DNA of 64,000 nucleotides from Siphlonurus alternatus. Lineage: Eukaryota > Arthropoda > Insecta > Ephemeroptera > Siphlonuridae. How positions within the stretch are numbered: the stretch's first letter is position 1; every line of letters starts with the position of its first letter. Positions 25,301 to 38,709 of the stretch are shown here, one piece after another. Under the pieces are notes generated by a model. It did no database searches and was not told the origin of the DNA. It was given only the letters and a program-made list of their open reading frames with translations. The translations under genes were made by a program, and so were the position numbers. The DNA is taken from assembly GCA_949825025.1 (NCBI GenBank), contig OX463778.1, positions 47,268,829 to 47,332,828 of the forward strand, in the 5' to 3' direction.

Positions 25301-28300
25301 GTCTTAACCTGGTATAAAGGAACGTTGGCTAAAATATCAGGTATACAAATTCGAGCTAGTTTTTTAGTTACGAATTTTTAAAATTGACTACAGTACTTTA
25401 ACATAGAAAAACTGAACTTCCATGTTAAATTAGTCAACTCTTAAAATTCATAACTCAAAAACTAGCTCGAATTTGTATACCTCATATGTAGCTACTGATA
25501 GGGGATGTAGAGGAGAACATTTTATTTTTCTTTTCATAATTTTCATGTGAGGGATTTTTTTAACATTGGGCATGTTACCTTACCCTTAATAAAAGGATAG
25601 GACCTAAAAGGGGCATGGGTTCAAACTTCAAACCCAACCTTGGCAAAAAAATTAACAATATTTCCTGTCTTCTAAAAAAAAAAAAAAAAAACATTTCTTG
25701 CATAATATAATTTGATACCCTCTATTCATTTCTGCAATAAAAAAAAATTTTCATGCAGATTGTCCATTCAAAGAAAATTATATTTCGTAGAATGTAATTT
25801 TGGTAGTATTGACAGCTTCCTTAAATTGCCTCTTTGTTTAACAGGCATCATGGGTCTGAGCAGAAGTGACTCTGAAGGCAACTCGCTGATGATCCAGGAC
25901 CTGGACTCCATGGCAGACCCTCCGTCTCCGCAGGAGCAGTATGCGGCAGAACTCCGCTTTAACAATGCCATCCGAGAAGTGTTCCTCAACCGATTTGTAC
26001 ACATCTTCTCAGCCTATGAACATTTTGTAATCCATCCCAACCAGGTTAGTGAAACGAAATTTTAATCTAAACTATTTTCCTAATCTTAACATTTTTTATG
26101 TACAGGACATGGAACAGTGGCTAAGTTGTCGAGATTCAATGCATAACTTTGATAAAGCAACATTTTTATCTGATCAACCTGAACAACAATTACCATTTTT
26201 ATCTCGTTTTATTGAAACACAAATGTTTGCAACTCTCATAGATCATAAGATAATGTCAGCATGGCAGCCAGTTGAACCACATTTACGTGTTTTTGATAAG
26301 AGGATACGATTATTGAGGTATGCCCATCTTCTCTTGTGTCAAACTTCAATGTGTCTAATTTTTCCTACCCGTTAGGACAAGGTTTGGTGATGGCTTGGTA
26401 CGTACTCCTTGCTATGAGCCATGCACAACCATCACAGACTCTGAGCTACTGCTGGAGAAGAGACTTGCTGGTGCAGACTCAATGGCTCCCATCCCAACTG
26501 AGATTTGCCCCTCTGCACAGGGGCGTGTACCTGAGATTTCATTCCCTATCTTAGACAGGGAGGCGCTCAACAGAGAACCTGCTCATAGGTATGAGTTCAT
26601 TTACCTTTACTTTTAGATGTTGCAATAAAAATTAAGAAATTTAAAATAGGTTGGAAAGAATCACTTTTCTCACCTTGTCAGTTTTTTTTTTTTTTTTTTT
26701 CTTCAAAAAAATTGCTGTTGGAAATACACTAAATACCGTACTAGTACCTATTTAATATATTAGACATTGCATTTTTTTTCCCTATGTGTTGTTTTGATTT
26801 ATTTTTACAAATTGCCTTCTACCTTTTACACAATAAAACCTGATTAAATATGTACATAGTTATAATTATTTGCTGAGCTCACATTTAATCTATATTTTTT
26901 TCACGTTCATTTTGTTAACTTGACGTTGACATGAAATATTGTTACTAAGGAGTCGCCGTCGCAGCAGTGGTCAATGGAGGAAGCGAGAACGATCACTGCA
27001 ATCTGCAGAGCATACACCCACTTCTGAACAGCCTTCACCAGTGACGGAGATGCCAGCCATTGAAACAATTGGCAAGAGCGTCCGCCAGCCCAAAATCACA
27101 GACCTCAGCCCTGCAGTCATCGCTCAGACCAACTGGAATTTTGTTGAGAAATTGCTCAAGGTACTTATGAGCGTTACGGAGTTAAAGCTGGTCAGTAGCT
27201 AGCTAACAAAATATTAGTTTTTACTTATGAAATTGGTAAAATTGTGTTGTTACAATAAGTAAGGAAATACTAAAATAGGAAAATCTTTTTAAATATTTTT
27301 TGCTATTTCTAGAACACAATTTGATAATACTGTAGTTGAGAAAATAATTTAAATCCTTTGTTTTTAGGACTGTAAGCTAAAAACCAAGCGTATGTTGGTG
27401 GAGAAAATGGGTTCTGAGGCGGTGGAGCTTGGTCATGCAGAGCCTAGTATCATGGGTGTAGAGGAGAACACGCTGGTGGCCAGCCTGTGTGACCTGCTGG
27501 AGCGTGTCTGGTCGCATGGTCTGCACAACAAGCAGGTGAGCCTTTTTCCAATCTTCTCCTTCAAAGATAAACTTTTTTTTTTTAAATTTTATGAATTGAG
27601 GGTTACAAATAAAATCAATGAGATATGCGTGATTTTCATCATAATGATGGAAGAAGATGCATTTTGGTAATTTGTGATACTGTACCACTGATTCCAGGGC
27701 AAGTCAGCACTTTGGTCCCACCTTCTCAACTTTCAGGAACTTGAGGAATGTAATGATACCTCTAAGCCAATCAACCCCAATTTTCTTACTCCAGGTAAGA
27801 CATTGCAGTATTTACATTTGTTCTTTAATCTAAGTCCTTAACAGTTCAAATCTTTTGTATGGAAAGTATACCTTTAATTGGATCCTAAAATCTAATATTC
27901 CTGAAAAAAATAATGGTAAATGTAATAACAAATCATCATAAAAACTTATATTATGATATGTGCGAAGGTGTCTGTGTTCCTCAGTATAAAAGGTCGGAGG
28001 ATGTGTGAGGCATGACTCTTATTTGTGTCCGCAGCTCTGGCGTGGTGTGTGCTGCGGAAGCGACTCGACTGTATGTCACAATGCTCTCTGTTCTATTTGT
28101 GTGTCTGTTTTGTCCTCTGCTTGCATGTCTCTGTGCTTTTATCTAATATATAGTTGCTTTTTTTCCCAGCACTGTTAGATATTTTTATTTAACTTTTTAT
28201 TTTTATTTAATGCACCTGTAGTTAGGTCGCTTTGTAAACATTGAAGGCAAATTCCATGAAGAAAATTATGCTTTCATAAATATTGAGTTACATTATTTTT

Positions 28301-31300
28301 TAGGGGGGTTGGATCACATAAGTTTGCAAGAAAATAATTACAATAATAATAATTGACAAGTGAGATGATAATTAATTTTCTGTCCTCAAATTTGAATTAC
28401 ACAGTCAAAGGACTGACCCTTCGGCTGGGTGACATTATCAGAACTGAAGGGGCAGTCATGCACTTTTTCTCAGCATGTCTGGAATGACGGTACCATACAG
28501 ACAAGCCAACCATTAGACATAGACTCAAATTAAAAAAATGAGAGGTCACGGCAAAAATTTATTACTGTATTTTTTCACTACTTTTTATATTATTTGTTAT
28601 TATATGTATTTTGTTTGGGAAAATTAAAAAACTTGTGATCACCTCAGTTACTGCACAAGCAATTAGTTATACTGCAATCCTGTAGAACTAAAAAATTAAG
28701 CTCTGAGCTTGTCATTTTTTACACACTAAACTTTATCAATTCATCACTTGTAGTGTCTTCTACAGTTAAAAGGAAATAAATGAAGAGGAAAGATTATTAT
28801 CAATCTCCGATTTACAAAAATATGTCACCCATTTTTAAGTGATGTAGTAGTTGAAGCATTTTATTAATATATTTTGTAATTATTATTTTTATTTATGACT
28901 TATTTTAGTTCTTAATTTTGAGATGTAGTGGTAGTACCCATAGTTTATAGTTCTATCATCTATGTTGAGTAAATTCTAACGGATAAATATTGTAGACTTG
29001 TCATCCATGGCATTGGAAACTGACGACTCCCCTGGCTCTCAACGAGGGCGAGATAGCAGAAGACAGTCACCCGAGCGCAGCAGGGAGCGTAAAAATGAAC
29101 CTGCACTGAGACCTCTTCCCATGTCACTTACCTTCGACATGCGGTGAGTATAGAGATTACATATAGTGTGTGTATTTTTTTATGAATTCATAATATAAAT
29201 TAAGTCTAGCGTACAATAATAAGTTTTTTTTTGGGGGGGTTGTATTATCCATTGGTTATTAAACTTGTAATGTGTAAACTACTGTAGACCATTGTATGTT
29301 TAAAAGTTACAACTACAGGTGTATTTAACAATACAAATTTTACAATTATTTTACTTTTACAAATTTTTAAAGATAACGAATTTTTGTTGCCTTCTTGTAG
29401 GAATGTGCTAGCAATGACAGAAATCAAAACTCACATTGGCTATGCTCGTGCGTGGGTGCGTCTGGCTTTAGAAAAGAAACTTCTCTCTCGTCACTTACGG
29501 ACTTTGCTGGCTGACAACTCCCTTCTCAAGTATGTCTTATCATGAGTATTAAATAAGAGAAAACAAATTTTCAAACTTTTACTTTACCTTGTTCCAGAAC
29601 TTTGTACAAAAGATACGCCTTTCTTCGATGTGATGATGAAAAAGAACAATTTCTGTACCATATTTTAACATTAAATGCTGTGGATTATTTTTGTTATACG
29701 AATACATACACAAATTCAAGTAAGCTATTCCTATTCAAAATAATGTTGATGTGAGAACATCAGTTATTAATTTTCTCTTTCTTGTATCAGAGCTCCCTTA
29801 TCGTATAGTCATATTTTCATCACGCAAGACTCCCACCACTTCTGCCAATGTTTGGGTGGCACTTGCAGGATCCTTAGGGGAGACTACTCAGGTCCCCGTC
29901 CCAAGGGGAGGACTTGAGTTTGTATTCCATGTAAGTAATACATTAAATCATCTTGCAGTTTCCTTTGCTAATATTTGTTACCTTTGCAGCATAAAAACTT
30001 GGGTATCCTCAGTTCTTTACGGGTTGGTCATGATAATTCTGGACCCTCTCCAAAATGGATGATTGAACACATAGTAGCAAGAAATGAGGTCACAGGACTT
30101 ACATACAAGTAAGTATAAAGTGGAAATGATCAACTACATAAATAAGAAATGGTAATTGGTAACTTATCTTTGAATACAATTATGAATTTTTATTGCAAGA
30201 ATAAAATAAGAAATTAAGAAATGTTTTATTTTCACTATTGTTAATTTTTATTGTTTGTTATAATTTTTGTCATAACATTTTTTAAGGTTAGAAAAGTTGC
30301 TCTCCATGTTCCTTACTGTCTGTTGAATGTTTTTTTTGTTTCCATATCAGGTTCCCATGTGGTCGGTGGCTTGGTCGAGGCATGGACGATGGCTCGACAG
30401 AACGTCTGCTAGTTGGTGAACTGGTGCCACGTCACGTTGACAGTGAAGAGCTTGCTGAGGCCTGCCGCACGCCTCCCCGCTGTCGTAGTCCCAGCATACC
30501 TCGCAGGTCAACAGACTCCCGCCTTGCAGCCTCTGACATTCAGCAGATGCTTGGTGAGTAGAAACAGTTATCGCTATTGCTACTTTGTGAAAATGATTGC
30601 CAAATATTGTAAGTTTTCATTTTTTATTCATTGCTTGATATTTTATGCTGTAATTATCACACAGCTAATCAATGAATCACCATCAATCAATAATAAAGAA
30701 TGAATTATTGTTATTATTTTTAGCAGACAACTGTGCTTTATATTAGAAGAATATAGTACTCATATTTAATTACTATTATGCATACTGTGTTCTAGGAGAG
30801 TCTGTTAACAGCATAGTGAAGCACTTCCTCAGGCCTCGACGCTCCCAAGACCGCGGCAGTCTCACTCTGCTTCTGTGTGGGGAAACTGGGCTTGTACCCT
30901 GCCTCGAGCAGGCATTCCTGCTGGGCTTTAAGTCCACACGGCTCTTTGGCAAGAACCTCTACCTCTGGGACTTTTTTGGTAAGTGCTATAGTGGTGAGAA
31001 ATTAATAAATAAATGTAAATCAAATGCCATTATGAGCTGTAGTTAATGTTTATCTCCAATGCTAAGAATTTCCGAACAATTATTATTGCCGTATTATCAC
31101 AATACAGTATTATAAATATCACACTGAACAATTATTGAAATTTCATGTAATTTTAGCATTGCTTTTAAGACATACATTAAATTATCGACAAGCAATTGTT
31201 TAACTAAAATGTTTGTCATTATATTATTTTGTACATTATTATCATTGTATTATTATTATTTTTCTTTTTGGCTTGCAGCACGGGTCAGAGATCAGTTTGA

Positions 31301-32060
31301 GATTTCTCTGGCTGATGACCCTGGTATTTCACTGGATGCAGAACAAGAGTCAGCTTCTGCTGTGATGCGCATGTACTGCCGCCTAGTGGAGACTATTGAC
31401 ACTCTAAGTCATTCCCTTGGCAAAGATGGCAAATTCCAGCTCCTCGTCTGCCTTGCTGCGAGGTATTTACAAGAAAATATGTGCTGCAAAATCTTACAAT
31501 GTATTTTAGTGTTATTGCAACTGTGCCATATTGATCAATATTACTATATATTGTAATCAAATGATTGAAATAAAATTATATTCTATTTCTATTCTATTCA
31601 TATCACATTTATTATTTAGCTTTTGGCTTGGATTCAGACCAATGAAGATAGCTGTTACAAATTGTCCACAAATAATAAAGACTATTCAAATGTAGGGCAG
31701 GTTTGCCAAATCTGTTTATTGTTAGAGTTGTAATAGGTAATATTTTTTAATTGCTTCAAAATTTATGTTCAAAAACACCCAACAATTATTGCACAAGCAA
31801 TTTTGGTTTTATTTTCGTTTTAACATAATATTATACAAGCATCATAATATTTAATGCCTTGTTTTATACTTTGCAGGGACCACTTGCTTCACCGAATGAT
31901 CCCGCAGATTGCAGCATCGCGAGCAGCCTGTGAAATGTATGAGGACTATTCGTTTCTGAGAGATCCAAATCTTGCAACTTTCCTGATGCAGATCCTTGAG
32001 TCCTTAGACGAGTTCGACTTTGCCCTTGAGAATTCTCTTACAAAAGGACTCAGCGTGTAG
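19315..32060 (+). CDS. DENND5: DENND5-type Rab GEF (Rab6-interacting protein 1-like)
   Basis: DENND5 proteins are guanine-nucleotide exchange factors/effectors for Rab GTPases (Rab39, Rab6) in Golgi and endosome trafficking (family knowledge). Exons: 19315-19414, 19701-19813, 20273-20443, 21187-21431, 22338-22600, 23820-24004, 24150-24283, 24342-24478, 25845-26044, 26106-26317, 26376-26588, 26950-27160, 27368-27535, 27698-27794, 28035-28070, 28996-29143, 29401-29529, 29598-29719, 29791-29930, 29990-30108, 30351-30553, 30796-30978, 31279-31462, 31877-32060. They total 3,897 nt, 1,298 residues, close to vertebrate DENND5A/B. Domains by approximate residue: uDENN ([12 protein letters not shown]) 10-125, cDENN ([29 protein letters not shown]) 205-360, dDENN ([27 protein letters not shown]) 490-590, first RUN ([20 protein letters not shown]) 715-985, PLAT ([21 protein letters not shown]) 962-1080, second RUN 1120-1290. 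The start is the first in-frame ATG; an in-frame TGA lies upstream at 19234. One exon is only 36 nt. AATAAA follows at 32265-32270. Confidence 0.93.
19897..20095. repeat. GC-rich degenerate transposon-like block in first-half DENND5 intron
   Basis: Contains GGCGCGGATCCATGTGGGG, G-runs and C-runs, and a partial inverse near GCGAGCTGGATTTG. It resembles a decayed terminal-inverted-repeat element; no clean ends or target duplication. Confidence 0.35.
20549..20869. mobile_element. Fold-back MITE, family C variant 2
   Basis: A near-perfect hairpin: the left arm ACAGTATGGAGTATCGACCT pairs with the right arm AGGTTGATACTCCATTGTA. Both arms include TGCAGAAATGGATA / TATCCATTTCTGCA. The core GAGACTGGGAACTATTTTTA and GACGTCAC match variant 1. 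It lies in the intron between the exons ending at 20443 and starting at 21187. Confidence 0.8.
21747..22265. mobile_element. Family E MITE copy 2 with TA target duplication
   Basis: 519 bp between GAGAGCGGAAAAAAGTC and GACTTTTTTCCGCTCTC, flanked by TA on both sides (21745-21746, 22266-22267), as for Tc1/mariner-type insertions. The interior shares GATCTCCGGAAGTGGATT and CCACCGATCTCCGGAAGTGG context with copy 1 in reverse orientation. In a DENND5 intron. Confidence 0.8.
22743..23665. mobile_element. Family F element with AGGTGGGGTGAAATT ends
   Basis: Terminal inverted repeats of about 24 bp (AGGTGGGGTGAAATTGGTAC / GTACTAATTTCACCCCACCT) enclose 923 bp, flanked by TA on each side. The interior carries an inverted pair around GAATGGCCAAATTAC / AATTCGGCCATTC and another CAATTTCACCCCAC near 23455. 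No transposase frame seen. In a DENND5 intron. Confidence 0.75.
25011..25585. mobile_element. TTAA-flanked fold-back element (copy 1)
   Basis: Ends GGGGAAGGTAACTTG and CATGTTACCTTACCC are flanked by TTAA at 25007-25010 and 25586-25589. The arms share AATCCCTCACATG, TCTACATCCCCTA and AACTAGCTCGAATTTGTATAC-type sequence with the copy at 56327-56718. Interrupted in the left arm by the 220-bp element at 25108. Confidence 0.8.
25108..25327. mobile_element. hAT-type MITE with perfect 8-bp target duplication
   Basis: Terminal inverted repeats CAACGTTCCTTTATACCAGG / CCTGGTATAAAGGAACGTTG enclose 220 bp. GCTAAAAT flanks it exactly (25100-25107 and 25328-25335). The related element at 56.3-56.7 kb carries the uninterrupted sequence at the matching site. 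Confidence 0.88.
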
Positions 32061-33002
32061 TCTGTGAAAGTTATAAAAATATGTGTCAATGTTGTCAATC
32101 ATTACTGTATTGTCTCATGATGGGGTAGCTCTCTTAAAATAACTTCTAAACTTTGAGGCAATTATTGTTAAAAGACGTAAAAATCGGTAATTTTACAGGT
32201 TTCTTATTGTTATTATTACTCCCCCCCCTTCCCCCCATAAAAGCAAAGTTTTAATTTATTTTATAATAAACTTGACCACCAACTGGACATGTTTTACACT
32301 CTAAAACTAAATTTATAAATTCATCTGTTGATTAAAATTAGTATTTTACTCTTTTTTTTTTTTTTTTTCAATAATGCTGGAGATAAGTATCCCAACTAAT
32401 TGCAACTAATTCCAGTGTCTTTGATTTTTAAGTCTATAAATGTAAACAACTAGACTAGTCATTGAATGGACTGGTGTGTGCAGTCTTGATTGTTATGATG
32501 GTGACTGTATATTTCATATTTAATTTTTTTTTATATTATTCATTTGTCTTTTAATAGATCTCTCTAATGTTGATGTAGTTGAAAGTCCTATTTTATATTA
32601 ATTACTATATTATTGTAGTCTACTGTTACATTTTTACGGTAGAATTTTTGTGATCAAAATGTTTCATTAGAAGTTAAAGATAGGCAGCTATTAAAATAAT
32701 ATATATAATGTAATTTTAACTATACTACTTCAGATCTGATATATTTATTTGTAATAATATTATCAGTACTAGTGTACTATTTTTAATGACCATATAATAG
32801 ACCCCCAGATTTATTTAGTGTGTATAATTTAGTGTAGACAATTAAAATATTTGTGGTGCAAAAAGCTGATGACTTGATTGATGCAAAAAGAACAAATTAT
32901 CTACATTTAACAGCGCTTTAATGGCTAACAAATGAACTGTCTATGTCTCATGTTGGAATTTTTCAAAAATATTGTTAAAAAAAAAAAAAAAAACTTTTGA
33001 GC

Positions 33003-33164
33003 CAGGGTCAGATTAAGTGATAAGGGGTGAAGTCGGGAACCACAGTCCAGACATCAATGGGGGGTCTAAATGGCATGGGAAAGGAGGGGGGCGCCAGAGG
33101 GCACCAAACCAAGGGGGTGCAGTCAGTGGATCCCTGACCTACTCTTATGGCCAATCCGACCCTG
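33003..33164. mobile_element. 162-bp hAT-like MITE remnant
   Basis: Ends CAGGGTCAGATTA and CCAATCCGACCCTG are imperfect inverted repeats of a CAGGGTCGGATTGG-type terminus. The interior is GC-richer than its surroundings. No clear target duplication. Confidence 0.5.
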
Positions 33165-34628
33165 CTCCTGACTCAATTCATCAGTGCATGATCGAGCCAT
33201 ATAAACACTTTTTTTTTCTCACTATATCTCAAGCATTGATTATATCATTTGAACAAAATAAAACAAAGACCAAAGATTTTTCGGCTGTACATGTGGATAA
33301 ACGTTCCATTTATTATTGTTTCCTAATGTTCATAAATGTAAAGAAATACTCAACAAATACTGCATGTTTTGTTTTTTGAAAAATATAAAATTATCATAGA
33401 TTTTAATTATGCATTGCTACTAATAGGCTATATATAATATTATTGAATACTCTTACCAATTTATATGTTAAATGTTTTTTTAATACTGCAATTGGTTTGA
33501 CACTTCTTCTTCTTCTTGGCTAATTGAAAATAATGTAAAAAATTGTTAGTTTGCTTTATATTGTCTAAACTTCATTTTGTTGTACAGCCCAAAGATTTTA
33601 CTATACAGTATATGAAATGAAAAAAATTCATATTGCCCAACTTTTCAGATGAGTAGTATGCACTATGCACCGTAAAACTGTACATGATATAGTATATAAA
33701 CATAAATAAGTAACTTGCCTCTAATTGATTTTTTTTTTTTTTTCCTATTTTAATATTCAAGTGATGGCTGCTACTTGTAAGAGCAATGTATGGCAAAGAA
33801 GAAGTGTGAATCCAACAAATTAATGCTCCTTTATATAGTTTTCACTTGTTATGAAGCAACTTTTCTTTATATATCACACTCTTGACTATGTTGATTGACT
33901 TTTACCAAAGTCAATATATTTTTTTTTATAAAACTATTTTATAAATGTATATTACTTTTTCTTCTGTCATTGTTTTGAAAAAATATTTAAAGATATGTGA
34001 CTTTATTCTTTAAATGGATCTTTTTAAACCAGCTTAATTAACTCAACTATTTTACGTTTTATGCTTTATTGGATCAATTAACTTTTTTGGGGAGCAATGA
34101 AAGTTTCCAATTGATATTAACTATGTATAAAGATTAGTAATATAGATTTAAAAAAATACAGTGAAAAAAAAAAAAAAAAAACTCTTCTCAAGAACTTCTT
34201 ATATAACTGTACCTAAGTGCATGCATGTTGTATTTTTAATACTTGGAAATAATAAAATGTAAATTAATCGGAACCAAATTTAATTTCCCTCCATGTTCAA
34301 ATATTTTTCAGTGCAACGTACATCTCCAATTATGTAATAAATAAATAACTAAGGCCATGTTTTTTTATTCCTCGGCCAGATATCAGAGCTTATACCCTTG
34401 CTCCAAACAAAGGTTCCTTGTATCTAAATGTGCACGCCTCTATTATAATTTAAAAGCTCATGCGCGCAGTCTCGACTCCCCTGATATATGTATATATATA
34501 TCTTCCATTTTCCTTTCATATATCTTAGTCTCTTGTCTTGTATCTATTCTCCAACATTGGCCTGAGGTCTGGAGTGGTGGGGCCGGAGAGAGCAAAACTG
34601 GCATTTGAATAGAAAAACGCAGCCTTAA

Positions 34629-35021
34629 GGGCCGTAAGATAACGCGAAACATTGATTGTTGTATTTGTTGTAGTCCCATTTGATTAAATGTAGACCTTAG
34701 CAACCTCATAATAATTCTGAATTTTTTTTGAGAGACAGTTCTTATAGCACCAAAAAAATGTAGAAAAAATTTCAAAACAATCGGACGATCCTATTTTTTT
34801 TAATTAATTTTTTTAATTTTCAGTGTAAGGATTTACCATGGAGACCTAAACTAATAAATTATTTTTAAAAAATTGGATCGTCCGATTGTTTTGAAATTTT
34901 TTTCACATTTTTTTGGTGCTAAGAACTGTCTAAAAAAAAATTCAGAATTATTATGAGTTGCTAAGGTTTACATGTTAATCAAATGGGACTACAACAATCA
35001 ATGTTTCGCGTTATCTTACCC
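34629..35021. mobile_element. TTAA-flanked fold-back element (copy 2)
   Basis: 393 bp with arms GGGCCGTAAGATAACGCG / CGCGTTATCTTACCC and a short loop near 34810-34850, flanked by TTAA (34625-34628, 35022-35025). The arms are nearly complementary over their full length. Confidence 0.85.
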
Positions 35022-35453
35022 TTAATAATTTATCTAAACTATTAATGAGATTGCAAAAAAAAAAAAAAAAAATCAAATTTAACTGTCAGCTTCACAAAAC
35101 TAGATATACTGACAATTAATGGACATGATTGTCCTGCATGCATTTTGTATTAATTTGTATATTATATATTTGGATAGAGCATATATTATCTCAATGATAA
35201 TAATAATAATAATAATAATTTATTTTCAAATAACTGGTTGTACATTACAACATGATTTACATGTCAATCTATTATAGGAAAATAATTATCATTAATTGTT
35301 TTTTTTTTCTCAATTGTTTAAATCCTCTTATATATGAGAAGATAAATGCATTATGCAGATTTTGCTGCGATGGTTGATGGCATTTTCATCATAATATGCT
35401 ATAAATTATAATAATATTATGCAACATCTTCCTGATAGTCTTTTTCCCTATAT

Positions 35454-35454
<1 letters not shown>

Positions 35455-35492
<38 letters not shown>
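35455..35492. repeat. (TA)n microsatellite
   Basis: Short TA array with an ATAATATAT interruption. Confidence 0.8.
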
Positions 35493-35498
<6 letters not shown>

Positions 35499-36855
35499 GT
35501 ATATGAACTTGCGTGTTTAAATTTTTTTCATATCATATATATTATTAGTCTTTTATTAAACACAAAAAGTGTACATACAACATAGTATTATAAATATATA
35601 TTCATTATAAAATAACACTGTAATAGAACACATAAAACACACATACAAACTATATATAATAGTTACAGAATAATAGAGAATGATAATAAAAAAAAATTGA
35701 ATTGATAATAAAAGAATAAAATAACAGATGAATCGATATCATCAACAGCCTGTTACATCATAAAATAATATATCATATATATTAAGCACATATATAATAT
35801 ATATATACATATATATTTAATATATACCATGCAGAACAGACAATATAATGTGTGTATATTTATATTATATATATAATACTATATGTCTCCGCAGAGAGTT
35901 TTACAGCACAATTTTAAGGGTATATATTATGTACATACACGTGTTGCCTTATAGATAACTTAATTAATTAATTGAGGTCCTCTATATCTAAAAATATATG
36001 CAATGAAAAAATTCATGCCAGGCGGCTATATATCTATAATATAAATTATAAATAAATGTTTTATGTATAAAATATGAATAAAAAATACATAGGAAAATTT
36101 TTAATATATTATATAATAATTAAATGGCCGGGGGCATACATGACCAAAATGTTTAATGTTATTTTAAAATTTAAACATATTGCACATATTGGCGGTTTTA
36201 TTACTTCCCAAAGCTTTGTAAAGAGGGCATGAGAATCGGGATCCATATTGATTTTTAAAAGATGTTCGAAGAAGGTGTGGTGGTGTAGCCAAGCTTTTGA
36301 ATAATTTTAATTTAAAATGACTTATCTTTGGCGATGTTTAGATTTATATAATTAGTGGATGTTAGGAAGAAGTCAACGTGAAAAATATCACACCTCGTAT
36401 GGCTGAGAAAGGTAAAAATTTTGCGTTCTAAATACGACCACATCAAAGTCAACACAACGTAAACCACATGATTGCTTTGCTTATCATTGTGAAAACATTA
36501 AACACTTCACATTCCTGTCTCGTGTTTATTTTCTTCATCATTTTTGACAGCTTTTTTAGTTCATTTTCATTCAAGAACAGTGAAACTTACTAGCGAAATA
36601 AATATATATGGTCTATTATATAATTCATGCATATTACATATCATATGCATACTGTATGTATTATGCATACTGTAATATATTTATACAGTAATATGTACTG
36701 TATAATATACTAGCTCTAATTGAAGAATTAATTTAGGAGGTATGCATTTATTAAGTGATTCATTAAGGAAGGATGATTCTCACTGTTAACAAGTCAAAAT
36801 AAAAGCATAATTTTTTCTTGCATTCAGTGTTGGCTTATCTTCATATTTTTTTTTA

Positions 36856-37147
36856 GGTCCAAACATTGCCGTTTGACACAAACATCTGCTCCTCTTAACC
36901 CTTTAGTTCAGCATTGCGCTCCTTCCCTTGTTGTTACAATACAAGCACCCTGAGGGGGGTAACCTCCCCACCCTTCCCCCACTCACCCTTCCCTGCCTAG
37001 CCCCACCACCCCACCAGCCCCTTGGCGGTTAACTTAAGGCATGAGCAGCTGGACAGAAAGAATGCATCGCAGAGCTGCAACCTTCGGCAACGTGATGACT
37101 TCATGTGGTCACCCAACCACAGTGCCCTACCCAAGACGTCTAGAGAA
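36856..37147 (+). CDS. Candidate alternative first coding exon of the RhoGAP gene
   Basis: A GC-richer segment preceded by a pyrimidine-rich acceptor (TTTTTTTTTAG) and ended by a donor (GAA|GTGAGT at 37147/37148). An ATG at 37041, with an in-frame TAA two codons upstream, opens 35 codons plus 2 nt (MSSWTERMHRRAATFGNVM...). The phase-2 end fits the acceptor at 53167, exactly as the exon at 44503 does. It could instead be an untranslated exon or a chance frame. Confidence 0.35.
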
Positions 37148-38709
37148 GTGAGTAACATAATTTAGCATTTTTCTGTTTTTTACTGCACCAGGTATACATG
37201 TACCAATTTCTATTTAAGACGAGTTCACTTACGTACATATACTTAAAAAATGCTACTGCATTCATGCCGCCCAATGCTGTAGCACAGTAGCTCTGCAAGA
37301 AAATCAAAGCGAGCTTGATTTTGCTACGGCGTGCCATAGCAGTTTTCGAGTTTGTGAACACGTCTTTAAACTTGTTACTTTTTAAAGGTTATATAAAGAT
37401 TGAAGATCTATTTTAGTAATAATTGGGAGGGAAGGTAGAGTTTAAAAAATAAAATTGTCCCAAAAAAGGACACTGGTACTACTACATGTTTGTTTTGCCC
37501 TTTCTTAACTGCTGTTTCTGCCCAGCCTCCTGAATACCATACTAAAAATTAATTTTATTCTGAAGAGATGCATTCTCTAGCTATACATAAGTGGAATTAA
37601 AGAGACATTATGGACATATTTATATGGACCATTATGGAATTGAGCAATATACTATATGTAAAAGATGTTGTGTTACTACACAAGAATGCGGTTCCAATAT
37701 TCCAATATAATTTCTTACAATCCAAAATTAGTAAATTAGTATTTCATTTTTCTAAATTATTGGGGTACTTATTACAGGTAGCTAAGAAGAAGTTTTTATA
37801 TTTTATCACATACACTACCAAATATTTATTTTTGTTAAAAATTATCTATGCGATATTTATTTTAATTTTTATTTAATTTTAATTTATTTTTCTTTAATTA
37901 ACATAAAAAATAAAAGTATAATAAATATAAATAATTGTAGTTTTATAAATGAGACTGACATGATCAAAACACTATAAACGACAAGTGTGATAAAGTCCTG
38001 TCACATTTTAAGGAATATGTGTATACATTTTACGTGTAGTTCTACAATGAATTGAAAACTATAGTACATATAAACAAAACAATACAGACAAACAGGAGAA
38101 TCTTATATACATAAACACATACTTTACCAATAGTATTAGGGGATTTATAATAGATTTTATTGATAATAATATTATCTATTACTTAATATTGTAATACATG
38201 TCCTAATATTGTACCCATGCAATTAATCTTCATTTACTCTTTGTTGAGATTCAGTTTCAAAACCTGTTATGTGTACAAAGCCAAATTATATTTAATTAAG
38301 TGTTTTAATTTTTTCTACAGTGTATGATCAAAGCTATGCTTCAGAAAATTAAAGTAAAATTAAGCTTCACAATTGAATTAAATGGATGTAATTTTAATTT
38401 GCAATTTCAGTGCTATGGTGTACTTTTTATTTTTAAGCTACTAGCTTGACTATGAAATTATGTTTACAAGTAATTACAATTTGATACGTATAATTTTATT
38501 ATATTTTTAGTACTCCATAAGTGTTTGTCATTACAGTATTATAAAAAATTAGATTGTTTAGAAAAGCATTAAACTTTGATTTTTATGTTCAATTTTGTTA
38601 TTCAGATGATAACCTTTTTCAAACAAACACTAATAGTGAAAACAAGACCTATTTGCAATAATTTTATTTATTAGAATAGAATAGATTTATTTATTTATTT
38701 GCTGTAATA

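Larger units (their letters stand above)
24885..25740. mobile_element. Fold-back MITE, family C variant 3, disrupted by nested insertions
   Basis: The outer arms TTGCAGAAATGAATAGAGGG and CCCTCTATTCATTTCTGCAA pair. The core TCCCGGGAACTATT and AAAGGATAGGAC match the other family C elements. The central TTAA is split by the element at 25011-25585. Confidence 0.8.

Noticed and set aside
32061..38700. Short frames in the DENND5 downstream region (such as 33017-33379, 34357-34608, 37610-37876)
   Set aside because: They fall in UTR, MITE or AT-rich sequence, with no domain or splice context.
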